Origin: Aureibaculum flavum
GTDB taxonomy: Bacteria; Bacteroidota; Bacteroidia; Flavobacteriales; Flavobacteriaceae
Length of the DNA stretch: 64,000 nucleotides
Direction of reading: 5' to 3'
Assembly (NCBI RefSeq): GCF_016406085.1
Contig: NZ_JAEHFJ010000007.1
Location: forward strand, 124,001-188,000
Shown: in pieces, positions 1-9,441 of the stretch
How the letters are laid out: the number at the start of each line of letters is the position of its first letter
How positions within the stretch are numbered: position 1 is the stretch's first letter
Program-made: the position numbers and the translations under genes
Notes under the pieces: generated by a model
What the model saw: the letters and a program-made list of their open reading frames with translations, nothing else
What the model was told of the DNA's origin: nothing
The model's database searches: none

Positions 1-1115
1 CCAGGTACCTGTTGAGCTATGAATTTTTTACCAATTTTACTTTCAATTGGTCTAAGAGAATTCTTCTCTCTGTTCGTAATTATTGCAATAGAAATACCTT
101 CTTTACCAGCTCTACCCGTTCTACCACTTCTATGTGTATAGTTTTCTGCTTGATCTGGTAATTTATAGTTGATAACATGTGTTAAGTCATCTACATCTAA
201 ACCTCTTGCTGCTACATCAGTAGCCACTAAAATTTGTAAATGTTTAGCTCTAAACTTCTCCATCACTATATCACGCTGAGCCTGTGATAAATCACCATGT
301 AAAGCATCTGCATTATAACCATCATCAATTAAATTGGCGGCTACACTTTTTGTTTCTCTTCTTGTTCTACAAAAAACGATTGCATATATGTTAGGGTTAA
401 CATCTGCTAATCTTTTCAAGGTTGGGTATCTATTTTTTTCAGAAACTAAATAGTATTCATGTGAAACTTTATCTGCACCAGCATTCTTTTTTCCTGCACT
501 AATTTCTACAGGTTTAGTCATGTAGTTTTTAGCAATAGCATCTACTTCTCTAGGAAAAGTAGCTGAAAACAATAGCGTTTGTTTTTCTTTTGGTGTTACT
601 TCTAATATCTGGTCTAAATCATCTTTAAACCCCATATTTAACATCTCATCGGCCTCATCTAATACGACCCACTTAATGTCTTTCAGTTTTAACTGTTTAC
701 GTTTAATTAAATCTACAGTTCTACCTGGAGTACCTACTACAATTTGAGCACCTCTTTTTAATCCACGAATCTGCTCGTCAATATTGGCTCCACCGTAAAC
801 GGTAACCACATTAACACGTTTCATGTATTTACAGAAATCTTCAATGTTTTTTCCTATTTGAATAGCTAGCTCCCGTGTAGGAGACAAAATAATAGCTTGT
901 GTAGCCTTACTTTCTAAATCTAATTTTTCAAGAATTGGTAAACTAAATGCGGCAGTTTTTCCGGTACCCGTTTGTGCAAATGCTTTTAAGTCATTAGAAG
1001 CATTAATAATTTGCGGTATCGCTTGTTGTTGGATTGGTGTAGGTTTTTCGTAACCTAGATCGGTCAAAGCATTGACAATTTCTTGGCGTAGGCCAAGTTC
1101 ATTAAATAAAGACAT
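1..1115 (-). CDS. DEAD/DEAH-box ATP-dependent RNA helicase (CsdA/DeaD-like), 3' end outside window
   Basis: ATP-driven unwinding of structured RNA in ribosome assembly and cold adaptation is the usual family role. About 371 codons are visible. Reading down the minus strand they start MSLFNELGLRQ, then show the Q motif (TPIQQQAIP), motif I (AQTGTGKTAA), PTRELAIQ, TPGR, the DEAD box (VLDEADEML), motif III (SAT) and the helicase C domain ending HRSGRTGRAG. The frame is open to the window edge, so a C-terminal RNA-binding tail as in CsdA/DeaD is expected but not seen. A TAnnTTTG promoter lies 80 bases upstream, leaving a leader that can fold into a hairpin. Helicase assignment is certain; the CsdA/DeaD subgroup is inferred. 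Confidence 0.93.
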   Translation of the reverse strand, partial: MSLFNELGLRQEIVNALTDLGYEKPTPIQQQAIPQIINASNDLKAFAQTGTGKTAAFSLPILEKLDLESKATQAIILSPTRELAIQIGKNIEDFCKYMKRVNVVTVYGGANIDEQIRGLKRGAQIVVGTPGRTVDLIKRKQLKLKDIKWVVLDEADEMLNMGFKDDLDQILEVTPKEKQTLLFSATFPREVDAIAKNYMTKPVEISAGKKNAGADKVSHEYYLVSEKNRYPTLKRLADVNPNIYAIVFCRTRRETKSVAANLIDDGYNADALHGDLSQAQRDIVMEKFRAKHLQILVATDVAARGLDVDDLTHVINYKLPDQAENYTHRSGRTGRAGKEGISIAIITNREKNSLRPIESKIGKKFIAQQVP

Positions 1116-1136
1116 ATATTAAAAATTTATCAAACT

Positions 1137-1178
1137 AAGGCTTCCCAATAGTGCTGTCTTAGCAGATAAATAAGCCTT
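1137..1178 (-). promoter_or_regulatory. Hairpin in the 5' leader of the DEAD-box helicase gene
   Basis: In the transcript, AAGGCTT (1178-1172) can pair with AAGCCTT (1143-1137). A nested TGCT/AGCA stem sits in the loop. The hairpin lies between the promoter and the start codon and is not followed by a T-run, so it is not an obvious terminator. Leader structures that respond to cold or autoregulation are known for some DEAD-box helicase genes; that role here is inference. Confidence 0.4.
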
Positions 1179-1194
1179 TTCGTTTATGAATGTG

Positions 1195-1202
1195 CAAAAG
1201 TA
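1195..1202 (-). promoter_or_regulatory. Bacteroidota -7 element for the DEAD-box helicase gene
   Basis: CAAAAGTA on the plus strand reads TACTTTTG on the minus strand, a perfect TAnnTTTG. It implies a leader of roughly 75 bases. Confidence 0.6.
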
Positions 1203-1264
1203 GTCTTAATTTAATGATTATGAGAGGTTTTTAAGATTAATTAGTAAAATAGACGAATCAATCT

Positions 1265-2710
1265 TTATTTAATTTGCCTGATTTGTTTCTCAAAACTACG
1301 ATTGGAGAGATGTGTCATATTGTTTTGAATTCTCCCATCTTTGTCTATTAAAATAGCTCTAGGGAAATTAATGTCTAACCAATCAATGCCTTCATCAATA
1401 CGGTATTGATTGACTTTATTTAGCTTTTTAAGTTTGATTAAACTTTTCCACTCGGCTTCTTGATAAGCAGAAGTAAGACCAATAAAATTATATTCTGGAT
1501 ATTTTTTTTCTAAATAATTAAAACGTTTAGCAAAATTTTCCATTTCACTAGAGTTGGAAGGCCAAGTACATATTACCGTTTTTTTATTTTTAATAATGGT
1601 ATTTAACTGAATGGATACACCATTTATATTGTTAGGTGAAATATTTGGTAACTTAAAGCCTTTAGCTAATTTTTTTGAAACCTCTATTAAATTTGAAATT
1701 TCAGCTACACTTTTTTTATCCGTAGAATGATCAAAAAATAAGCGTACAGCTCTTTCTTTTTCTACAATAGGGGTATCTTCATTTAATAGGGCATACCAAA
1801 TACCCATATATAAAAAGTTGTTTTTAACCGATTCTGTTTTAATGTTTTCCAGTGCCGCTTGCATCATGTTAACATCTATGTCGCTTTTAAAACTATCTAA
1901 AACTTGTTTTTCATAGGCTAAATGATGTAAATAGGCTCTTACATAACTTTGATGTGGATAAAATCCAGTTAACTCTTTATCGTCGAGATCTATATTTTTT
2001 CTAAATTTAAAGAATCTTGGACTTATTCTAGGGTGTTCCATAGACCCTATAGATTTCATATGATTATGTGGGTAGATTTCCTTTTTTTTGTATAAAGGAT
2101 AATTAATCGCGGTGTTTACCAATTTGTTAAATAGGATTGAACTTTCAGGAACTTCCGATTTAAACTGTGAGTAAAGTAGATTTTTTAATATTAATACAGA
2201 ATCAATTTTTGATTGAAATAAGCTATCACTTAGTTTATAATAGTTGTTAAACTCATTATCTTCCTTTTGATTAACTAAAAATAAATTGATTAAAAAGTTA
2301 TTGCGTTCAGCACCCTTTCCACTAAAAACAAGCGATTCATCAAAATCCCAAGTATTTAACCTTATAAGTAAGCTATCATTAGATTCTAAATATACATATT
2401 GGAATTCGTTACCATGTTTGAATTTGTAAAATCCGTTAGTGCATTTGTTTAATTTTATTAAAAATTTATTATTGATACTTAGCTTAGAAGAATCAATCAG
2501 TTGATCTTGATAATAAAAATAAACCTTGTCTGATTTCGGATTTATAATTTGTCCACCAAAATAAGCCTTGTCGGTTACAGCCTTATCTTTACAACTTACA
2601 ATTAGTAATGTTGTAAAAGATAAAAACAATATTTTAGATGAAAAAAATGAAAGTAATTGTCTTGCCAAATTTGTTAGGTTTTTCTGAACAACACAAAAAT
2701 AGCCATTCAA
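1265..2710 (-). CDS. TlpA-like lipoprotein with cysteine-less thioredoxin fold
   Basis: A 481-residue exported protein. An N-terminal hydrophobic stretch ends in a lipobox (LLIVSC, Cys near residue 40), so it is probably an envelope lipoprotein. The middle is a beta-rich then alpha-helical region like the DUF4369/TlpA-type proteins of Bacteroidota. The last 120 residues resemble a thioredoxin fold (TVICTWPSNSSEMENFAKRF, later FPRAILIDKDG with the cis-Pro). The usual WCxxC is replaced by WPSN, so disulfide chemistry is unlikely. The ATG at 2710 leaves an unusually long n-region; an in-frame TTG about 15 codons later may be the true start. It is flanked by a divergent ABC-F gene. The substrate is unknown. 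Confidence 0.75.
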   Translation of the reverse strand: MNGYFCVVQKNLTNLARQLLSFFSSKILFLSFTTLLIVSCKDKAVTDKAYFGGQIINPKSDKVYFYYQDQLIDSSKLSINNKFLIKLNKCTNGFYKFKHGNEFQYVYLESNDSLLIRLNTWDFDESLVFSGKGAERNNFLINLFLVNQKEDNEFNNYYKLSDSLFQSKIDSVLILKNLLYSQFKSEVPESSILFNKLVNTAINYPLYKKKEIYPHNHMKSIGSMEHPRISPRFFKFRKNIDLDDKELTGFYPHQSYVRAYLHHLAYEKQVLDSFKSDIDVNMMQAALENIKTESVKNNFLYMGIWYALLNEDTPIVEKERAVRLFFDHSTDKKSVAEISNLIEVSKKLAKGFKLPNISPNNINGVSIQLNTIIKNKKTVICTWPSNSSEMENFAKRFNYLEKKYPEYNFIGLTSAYQEAEWKSLIKLKKLNKVNQYRIDEGIDWLDINFPRAILIDKDGRIQNNMTHLSNRSFEKQIRQIK

Positions 2711-2897
2711 ACCCCCAAAATTAGTTAATAGGATGTTAAATTAAGCAGTTGTGTATTTCAAATGACGCCTATTAATTTGCCTAAAAAGAGTTTATTTGGC
2801 AATTCTAAATTGAAGTAAAGAATGATGTTTTAAATTTTTTTAAAAACTAAGAAAGAGTGCTGCGTTTTAAATTATATACAGTTCTTTTCGCTAATAG

Positions 2898-4559
<1,662 letters not shown>

Positions 4560-4560
4560 A

Positions 4561-4594
4561 AATAAAAGACGCGATATTTCGCGTCTTTTATTTT
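4561..4594 (+). terminator. Strong rho-independent terminator after the ABC-F gene
   Basis: A perfect 14-bp stem (AATAAAAGACGCGA / TCGCGTCTTTTATT) with a 4-base loop, rich in G+C at the top and followed by T-rich sequence. The A-rich left arm could also let it work for the convergent gene ending at 4695. Confidence 0.88.
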
Positions 4595-4694
4595 AACTAT
4601 TGTTAATTGCAGCCTCAAATTTATGAGGTTAGATTTATTTTTGTAAATTTTAAAGATTTTCAGACTACTTATAGATTGAATATTGCCAATTTAC

Positions 4695-5042
4695 TTATGG
4701 TCTCGCAACTTCGTAACCACCACCTTTTGACTTTTTATAAAAAACGCCATTTAATTTGTAATACTTTACACCTGCCATTACTACATTCTCACCGCCTTTA
4801 GGTAAATTTTTAAGTTTAGCACCTTTTGGAGCTGTTCTTAATACAAATCTCTTTTTTATTTTTGCATACCAAACACCATCAATAATATAGTAATCAATGT
4901 TTTTATAGACAATTTTTTCAGGTTGTTTGTCTGAACTGTTTATTGTTTCCTTATTAGTAGTAGCTGCATCAGATTGGGCGTTCATACTATTGAATGATAA
5001 CATAGCAATACCCAAAATGGCAATAATTCTTAATTTTTTCAT
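4695..5042 (-). CDS. Small exported protein of DUF6515-like type
   Basis: Using the ATG at 5042 (MKKLRIIAILGIAMLSF...) gives 115 residues with a clear Sec signal peptide ending at NAQS. A longer frame starts at 5096, but its extra 18 residues would spoil the signal peptide, and an A/G-rich ribosome-binding stretch lies just before 5042. The mature part has two similar segments: YKNIDYYIIDGVWYAK near residues 48-63 and GVKYYKLNGVFYKK near 90-103. This Tyr-rich pattern is typical of the DUF6515 family; function unknown. It sits downstream of the sigma-factor operon in the same direction, with a 66-base gap. Confidence 0.7.
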   Translation of the reverse strand: MKKLRIIAILGIAMLSFNSMNAQSDAATTNKETINSSDKQPEKIVYKNIDYYIIDGVWYAKIKKRFVLRTAPKGAKLKNLPKGGENVVMAGVKYYKLNGVFYKKSKGGGYEVARP

Positions 5043-5108
5043 CTTTTTCTTTCCTTTTTTCCGGTGCAAATTTAAAAAATAACATTGTACTGCCAAATTC
5101 TCAGAGTA

Positions 5109-5567
5109 TTAGTTTTTATTCATATTACCACCTCTATTTCTATATCGTTTTAATAATTCCTTATTAAAGTTTTGTTCTGCACTTAATAACTTTATAATTT
5201 TCTTAGAAGATATTACACCCGTTAGATCTTTTTTTAATTTTTGTTTCGCTTTGGCAACATTACCATCAATTTCCACAAATTCTTCTAAAATAGTATCAGC
5301 CTCTGAGTCACTCAATTGATCGACTCCACCGGCCGTTCTAATTTGTTTAAATATTTGGCCTGTTTTAACGTTTTTAATTTTTTGATACTCACTTGAGTAG
5401 GCGTTGTAAATGGGCCAAAACTTTTCTGCTTCATCAACAGTTAATTCCAATGCCTCCGTAATAAAAGCAGTTTTATAGGCCTTTATTTTTTCGTTATTAT
5501 TACGCTGAGCTACTCCAGTAAAAACTGTAAATAACAATATTCCAAATATGATTTTTTTTAAATTCAT
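5109..5567 (-). CDS. Exported Spy/CpxP-like helical protein
   Basis: 152 residues with an N-terminal signal peptide (MNLKKIIFGILLFTVFTGVAQ) and a helical, charged mature part containing LTVDEAEKFWPIYNAYSSEY. This LTxxEAxxFWPxYxxY pattern is common in Bacteroidota proteins encoded beside ECF sigma factors and resembles the periplasmic sensors Spy and CpxP. Its start codon overlaps the stop of the anti-sigma-like gene by one base (TGATG), so the two are translationally coupled. A role as envelope sensor or chaperone in the sigma circuit is inferred from context. Confidence 0.72.
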   Translation of the reverse strand: MNLKKIIFGILLFTVFTGVAQRNNNEKIKAYKTAFITEALELTVDEAEKFWPIYNAYSSEYQKIKNVKTGQIFKQIRTAGGVDQLSDSEADTILEEFVEIDGNVAKAKQKLKKDLTGVISSKKIIKLLSAEQNFNKELLKRYRNRGGNMNKN

Positions 5568-6157
5568 CAGTTTTCTAGTATTAAGTTCTCAATATCCGTG
5601 CCATTTAAAAATTCTATAATTTCGTCATCTTCGAAAATAGGTTGGCTTTCCAATTCAATATCTTCAAATACATCCGTTATTTCGTAAGTGTCAAAGGCAA
5701 TTAAATCTTCATCAATCCATTGTTCTATTTCGGCAGAAGCCAATTGATCTAAACTAGTATCCGTGGTGCTGTTGTTATAATTTATAAAAATAAATATTAA
5801 TAATGACGCTGCCGCCGCAAGAGGAATTAACCTTTTTAAGAATATAGTTTTGAAGTCAATAACTTTGGACTTACTTTTTTTACTTTTAATCTTTTCTAAG
5901 ACATGGTCTTCAATTGAATCTAAATAGTTTTTAGGAATTTTGTATCCTGATTCTTTTTTCTCATTATCCAATTGTAGTTTTTGTAATACATTTTCTTCAA
6001 TAGAGTTAAAATAATCATCAGGATTTTCAAATCCCTCTTTTTTAGGAAATGTTTCACTAGTCATTTTAGCAAAAACAGCATCTTCAACCATATCAAAATA
6101 CGCTTGTGGAGTTTTATATCCTGATTTTTTAATATGTTCTAGTTTCTTTTTTGACAT
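5567..6157 (-). CDS. Membrane anti-sigma-like protein with three 29-residue repeats
   Basis: 196 residues. The first 90 contain three repeats of the form G-[YF]-x-x-P-x-x-Y-[FL]-[DN]-x-[VI]-E, starting at Gly13, Gly42 and Gly71, exactly 29 residues apart. A single membrane helix follows (about 108-126, RLIPLAAAASLLIFIFI), then a strongly acidic C-terminal part that would lie outside the membrane. Position directly after an ECF sigma gene (gap 40 bases) and before a Spy-like gene makes an anti-sigma role likely, with the repeats on the cytoplasmic side. No ZAS zinc motif is visible. Function is inferred from context. Confidence 0.7.
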   Translation of the reverse strand: MSKKKLEHIKKSGYKTPQAYFDMVEDAVFAKMTSETFPKKEGFENPDDYFNSIEENVLQKLQLDNEKKESGYKIPKNYLDSIEDHVLEKIKSKKSKSKVIDFKTIFLKRLIPLAAAASLLIFIFINYNNSTTDTSLDQLASAEIEQWIDEDLIAFDTYEITDVFEDIELESQPIFEDDEIIEFLNGTDIENLILEN

Positions 6158-6197
6158 CTTATCTTTTAGACTGTAATTTTTTGTAATGGTTTAATAC

Positions 6198-6737
6198 TTA
6201 TTTTGTTATATATTTTTCAATCTTTTTTACTGCGTGATGGTATGAGGCTTTTAATGCTCCAACAGAGGTTTCTAAAACATCAGAAATATCCTGATATTTC
6301 ATATTGTCAAAATACTTCATGTTAAACACCAATTGCTGTTTTTGCGGTAATGTAGCAACTGCTTTTTGTAATTTTAATTGAATTTCATCACCATCAAAAT
6401 AAACATCTGATTCTAAGTTCTGTATCATCTCACCTTGCAATTCATTGACATCAACTTGCCTCATTTTGGCTCTCTTATTGATAAATGTAATGGACTCATT
6501 GGTCGCAATTCTATACATCCATGAGTAAATTTTACTATCCGCATTAAATTTGTCAATATTTTTATAAACTTTAATAAATGTATTCTGTAAAACATCATCA
6601 GCATCATCATGTGAAATTACTATTTTACGGATATGCCAATACAAACGTTCTTTATATAAAGCCATCAATGCTCTAAACGCTTTTTCTTGCGTTAATGGAT
6701 TTTTTAATTCAGATATGAGATCGCGTTCTACTATCAA
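6198..6737 (-). CDS. ECF-type RNA polymerase sigma factor
   Basis: 179 residues covering region 2 (FRALMALYKERLYWHIRKIV, DDADDVLQNTFIKVYKNI, IYSWMYRIATNESITFINK) and region 4 (LPQKQQLVFNMKYFDNMKY, then the helix-turn-helix ISDVLETSVGALKASYHHAV). It directs RNA polymerase to a small set of promoters, probably for envelope stress. It is the first gene of a three-gene operon with the membrane anti-sigma-like protein and the Spy-like protein. A near-consensus -7 element (TATCTTTA, 6772-6765) lies upstream. Confidence 0.93.
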   Translation of the reverse strand: MIVERDLISELKNPLTQEKAFRALMALYKERLYWHIRKIVISHDDADDVLQNTFIKVYKNIDKFNADSKIYSWMYRIATNESITFINKRAKMRQVDVNELQGEMIQNLESDVYFDGDEIQLKLQKAVATLPQKQQLVFNMKYFDNMKYQDISDVLETSVGALKASYHHAVKKIEKYITK

Positions 6738-6891
6738 TAAAGTACTTTTTATTCTTAGACTATAAAGATAGTGAAAGGTTTAAATTAGTTGGATTGTTTT
6801 TAGTATTTATGTGGAGTAGGTTTCACAGAAAGTCCTCAAAGAGTTTTGCAATCATTTATTCTTTTAAACCACGAATTTCAATATGATAAAC

Positions 6892-9354
6892 TTACAATCC
6901 TATCTTCAACTTTAGATTCAATACTCTTCCCGATAAGTAATTAGGAATTCCGATAGAGCGTGAGGAAGAAATATCTCTTACCCAAGTATTGGTAATTGAA
7001 TTTTGAACATCAAACATATTAAAGAGTTCAATACCCAAAGAGAATTCTTTAAAATTTTCTAGCCATTTGATGTTGGTGGTATTTTCTGCATCTTTAAAAA
7101 CATAAGACATGCCGATGTCTGATCTGAAATAATCTTTCAATCTGCTTTGAAAAATATAAGGATCAGCATACGATGGAGAACCTCCTGGAAGTCCCGTGTT
7201 ATATACCATATTCAGATACATTTTTAAATTTGGATAATTGGGAACGTAATCTTGAAACAATACCGCAAATTTTAAACGTTGATCAGTAGGTCTCGCAATA
7301 TAACCTTGGTTATCGATATTCTCTTCCGTTTTTAGATACCCAAAACTAAAGTAAGATTCTGTACCTTCTACGAACTCTCCATTGATACGAGCATCAAATC
7401 CAACAGCATAAGCTTTGGCATTATTTATAGCTCTATAACGTATTTGTACATTGTCAACGGTAAATGGATTTACATCTGTTAAAGATTTAAAATAGGCTTC
7501 GGTAACCAATTTAAAAGGTCTATTCCATAATTTAAAACTGTAATCATTACCCAATACAAAATGAATAGAGCGTTGGGCTTTTACTTCTGGATGCACCATA
7601 CCTGAAGAATCTCTTAATTCTCTATAGAATGGAGGTTGGTAATAATAACCACCGGAAACTCTGAAAAGCATGTCTTTTTTCCAATCTGGTTTTATTGCAA
7701 ATTGTGCTCGAGGACTTATCACCGTATGTCCTTTTTCTTCAGTGCCTTCGGCTTTAATTTTCCAGTTTTGAGCTCTAACCCCTAAGTTAAACCACAACTG
7801 AGTGTCATTTAGATATGTAGATTTACTCCATTGTCCAAACCCCGAAATTCTGTTGATTTGAACATTGTTTGTAGCTCTTACGCTGGTAAATGGTACAATT
7901 GGTCCGGTATAAGAATTATAAGGTTCGTCATTACTTGGTAGCAAGTTAGGAGGTCTTAAGGAGAATCCAGCAGAGTCAATCACTTCCCATTCAACGATAC
8001 GGTCTTTTATGTCTTCTAATTGGTATTTGGCTCCAAATTCAAAAAGGTGTTTGTCTTTTTTTAGCGTTGCTTTTACTTGAATGTTTGTAATTAAAGCATC
8101 TAAATCATTACGAGCATGGTCTAATTGAGAACCAATGGCTTGCGAAAATTCTACATCTCCAAAGCTATCACTACCAAAATCAGCATTTACAGTGCCAATA
8201 CCATAAAAAGCTAAAATATCGTAATGTTCTTCTTCTTGCGTATTATAAGCAGATGATGTTAATTCTAATTTAAGATTGTCATTTACTAAATAAGTACCTT
8301 TTAAAGCACCAAAAAGCGTTAAGTATTGATCTGTTTCTTTACCTCTGTAATTTACAATAAGGGCTTTGGGATCACTAATAGTTCCAAATTTCGTTTCTCT
8401 ACTCACAGGTGTGTATTTGTAATTGTTAAGAGAGAAATTACCTAAAAAATCTAAACTAAACTTATTGTTAAATTGATACGAAACGTAGGTCTGAACATCC
8501 GTAAAACTAGGTTTAAAATTAGTTTCTATATCTTTTTGATTGACAAAAAGGCTATTATTTCTATATCTAGCTCCCAGTATGGCAGAAAGCTTTTTGTCTT
8601 TAGAGATTCCTTCTGCAGTTAAACTTCCTCCTAAAAGACTTGCTTCTAATCCAATGCCAAAAGATTTTGGTTTCTTATAGGTAATATCTAAAACCGAAGA
8701 TAATTTATCGCCATATTTTGCTTGAAACCCACCTGCAGAAAATTTGACATTTTGTGTTAAATTAGGGTTTACAAAACTTAAACCTTCTTGCTGACCAGAA
8801 CGGACTAAGAAGGGTCTGTAAACTTCAATACCATTAACATAAACTAAATTTTCATCATAATTACCTCCTCTTACATTGTACTGTGTACTCAGTTCGTTAT
8901 TACCACTTACACCTAGTCCAATATTTTTTAAAGTACCTTCAATTCCAGCATTAGCACTCGGTAATTTTTTTATCGTTTCAATAGGAACTTTATCAATGCC
9001 TTGAGCATCATCTTTTTTATCCTTAACAACAACCGTTTCTATTTCTTCAATTTTGATTTTAAGTTTAGGTGAAAAAAATAAATTTCTATTTTTTGGAATT
9101 TTCACTTTTTTATTGAGAGTGGTGTATGCAATATGACTAAAGATAACTGTAACCTCTGTATTTGCAGGAAGTGAAAGTGTATACCTTCCGTTACTATCGG
9201 TAGTAGTTCCCTTTTGGTTATAGGTAACAGAAACATCTTCAATAGGTTTGCCTTCTTCATTTTTTACAGTACCTTTTATAGTTGCTGTCTGTGCTATAGC
9301 AATACTGGTAAAAAAGAAAAATACGACTAAAAAAGAAATTGATGCTTTCAACAA
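6892..9354 (-). CDS. TonB-dependent outer-membrane receptor
   Basis: 820 residues. A signal peptide ends at AIAQ and is followed by a carboxypeptidase-regulatory-like beta domain (about 25-105, IKGTVKNEEGKPIEDVSV, TTTDSNGRYTLSLP). The plug follows (GIEGTLKNIGLGVSGNNELS, YNVRGGNYDENLVYVNGIEV, GGFQAKYGDKLSSVLDITYK) and then the beta-barrel. Such receptors import siderophores or oligomers with energy from TonB. No SusD partner is adjacent, so the substrate is not known. It lies 87 bases downstream of the M23 peptidase in the same direction and may be co-transcribed. Confidence 0.9.
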   Translation of the reverse strand: MLKASISFLVVFFFFTSIAIAQTATIKGTVKNEEGKPIEDVSVTYNQKGTTTDSNGRYTLSLPANTEVTVIFSHIAYTTLNKKVKIPKNRNLFFSPKLKIKIEEIETVVVKDKKDDAQGIDKVPIETIKKLPSANAGIEGTLKNIGLGVSGNNELSTQYNVRGGNYDENLVYVNGIEVYRPFLVRSGQQEGLSFVNPNLTQNVKFSAGGFQAKYGDKLSSVLDITYKKPKSFGIGLEASLLGGSLTAEGISKDKKLSAILGARYRNNSLFVNQKDIETNFKPSFTDVQTYVSYQFNNKFSLDFLGNFSLNNYKYTPVSRETKFGTISDPKALIVNYRGKETDQYLTLFGALKGTYLVNDNLKLELTSSAYNTQEEEHYDILAFYGIGTVNADFGSDSFGDVEFSQAIGSQLDHARNDLDALITNIQVKATLKKDKHLFEFGAKYQLEDIKDRIVEWEVIDSAGFSLRPPNLLPSNDEPYNSYTGPIVPFTSVRATNNVQINRISGFGQWSKSTYLNDTQLWFNLGVRAQNWKIKAEGTEEKGHTVISPRAQFAIKPDWKKDMLFRVSGGYYYQPPFYRELRDSSGMVHPEVKAQRSIHFVLGNDYSFKLWNRPFKLVTEAYFKSLTDVNPFTVDNVQIRYRAINNAKAYAVGFDARINGEFVEGTESYFSFGYLKTEENIDNQGYIARPTDQRLKFAVLFQDYVPNYPNLKMYLNMVYNTGLPGGSPSYADPYIFQSRLKDYFRSDIGMSYVFKDAENTTNIKWLENFKEFSLGIELFNMFDVQNSITNTWVRDISSSRSIGIPNYLSGRVLNLKLKIGL

Positions 9355-9441
9355 TGATTGTCTTTAGTGAAATATGGTTTAATACTCCAAATCGGTTTGC
9401 TATGCCGAATTTATAAATTACAACGATGATATATAGCTACC

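Noticed and set aside
4607-4801. 64-codon frame on the plus strand
   Set aside because: It overlaps the terminator region and runs antisense into the well-supported small exported protein gene; composition is low-complexity.
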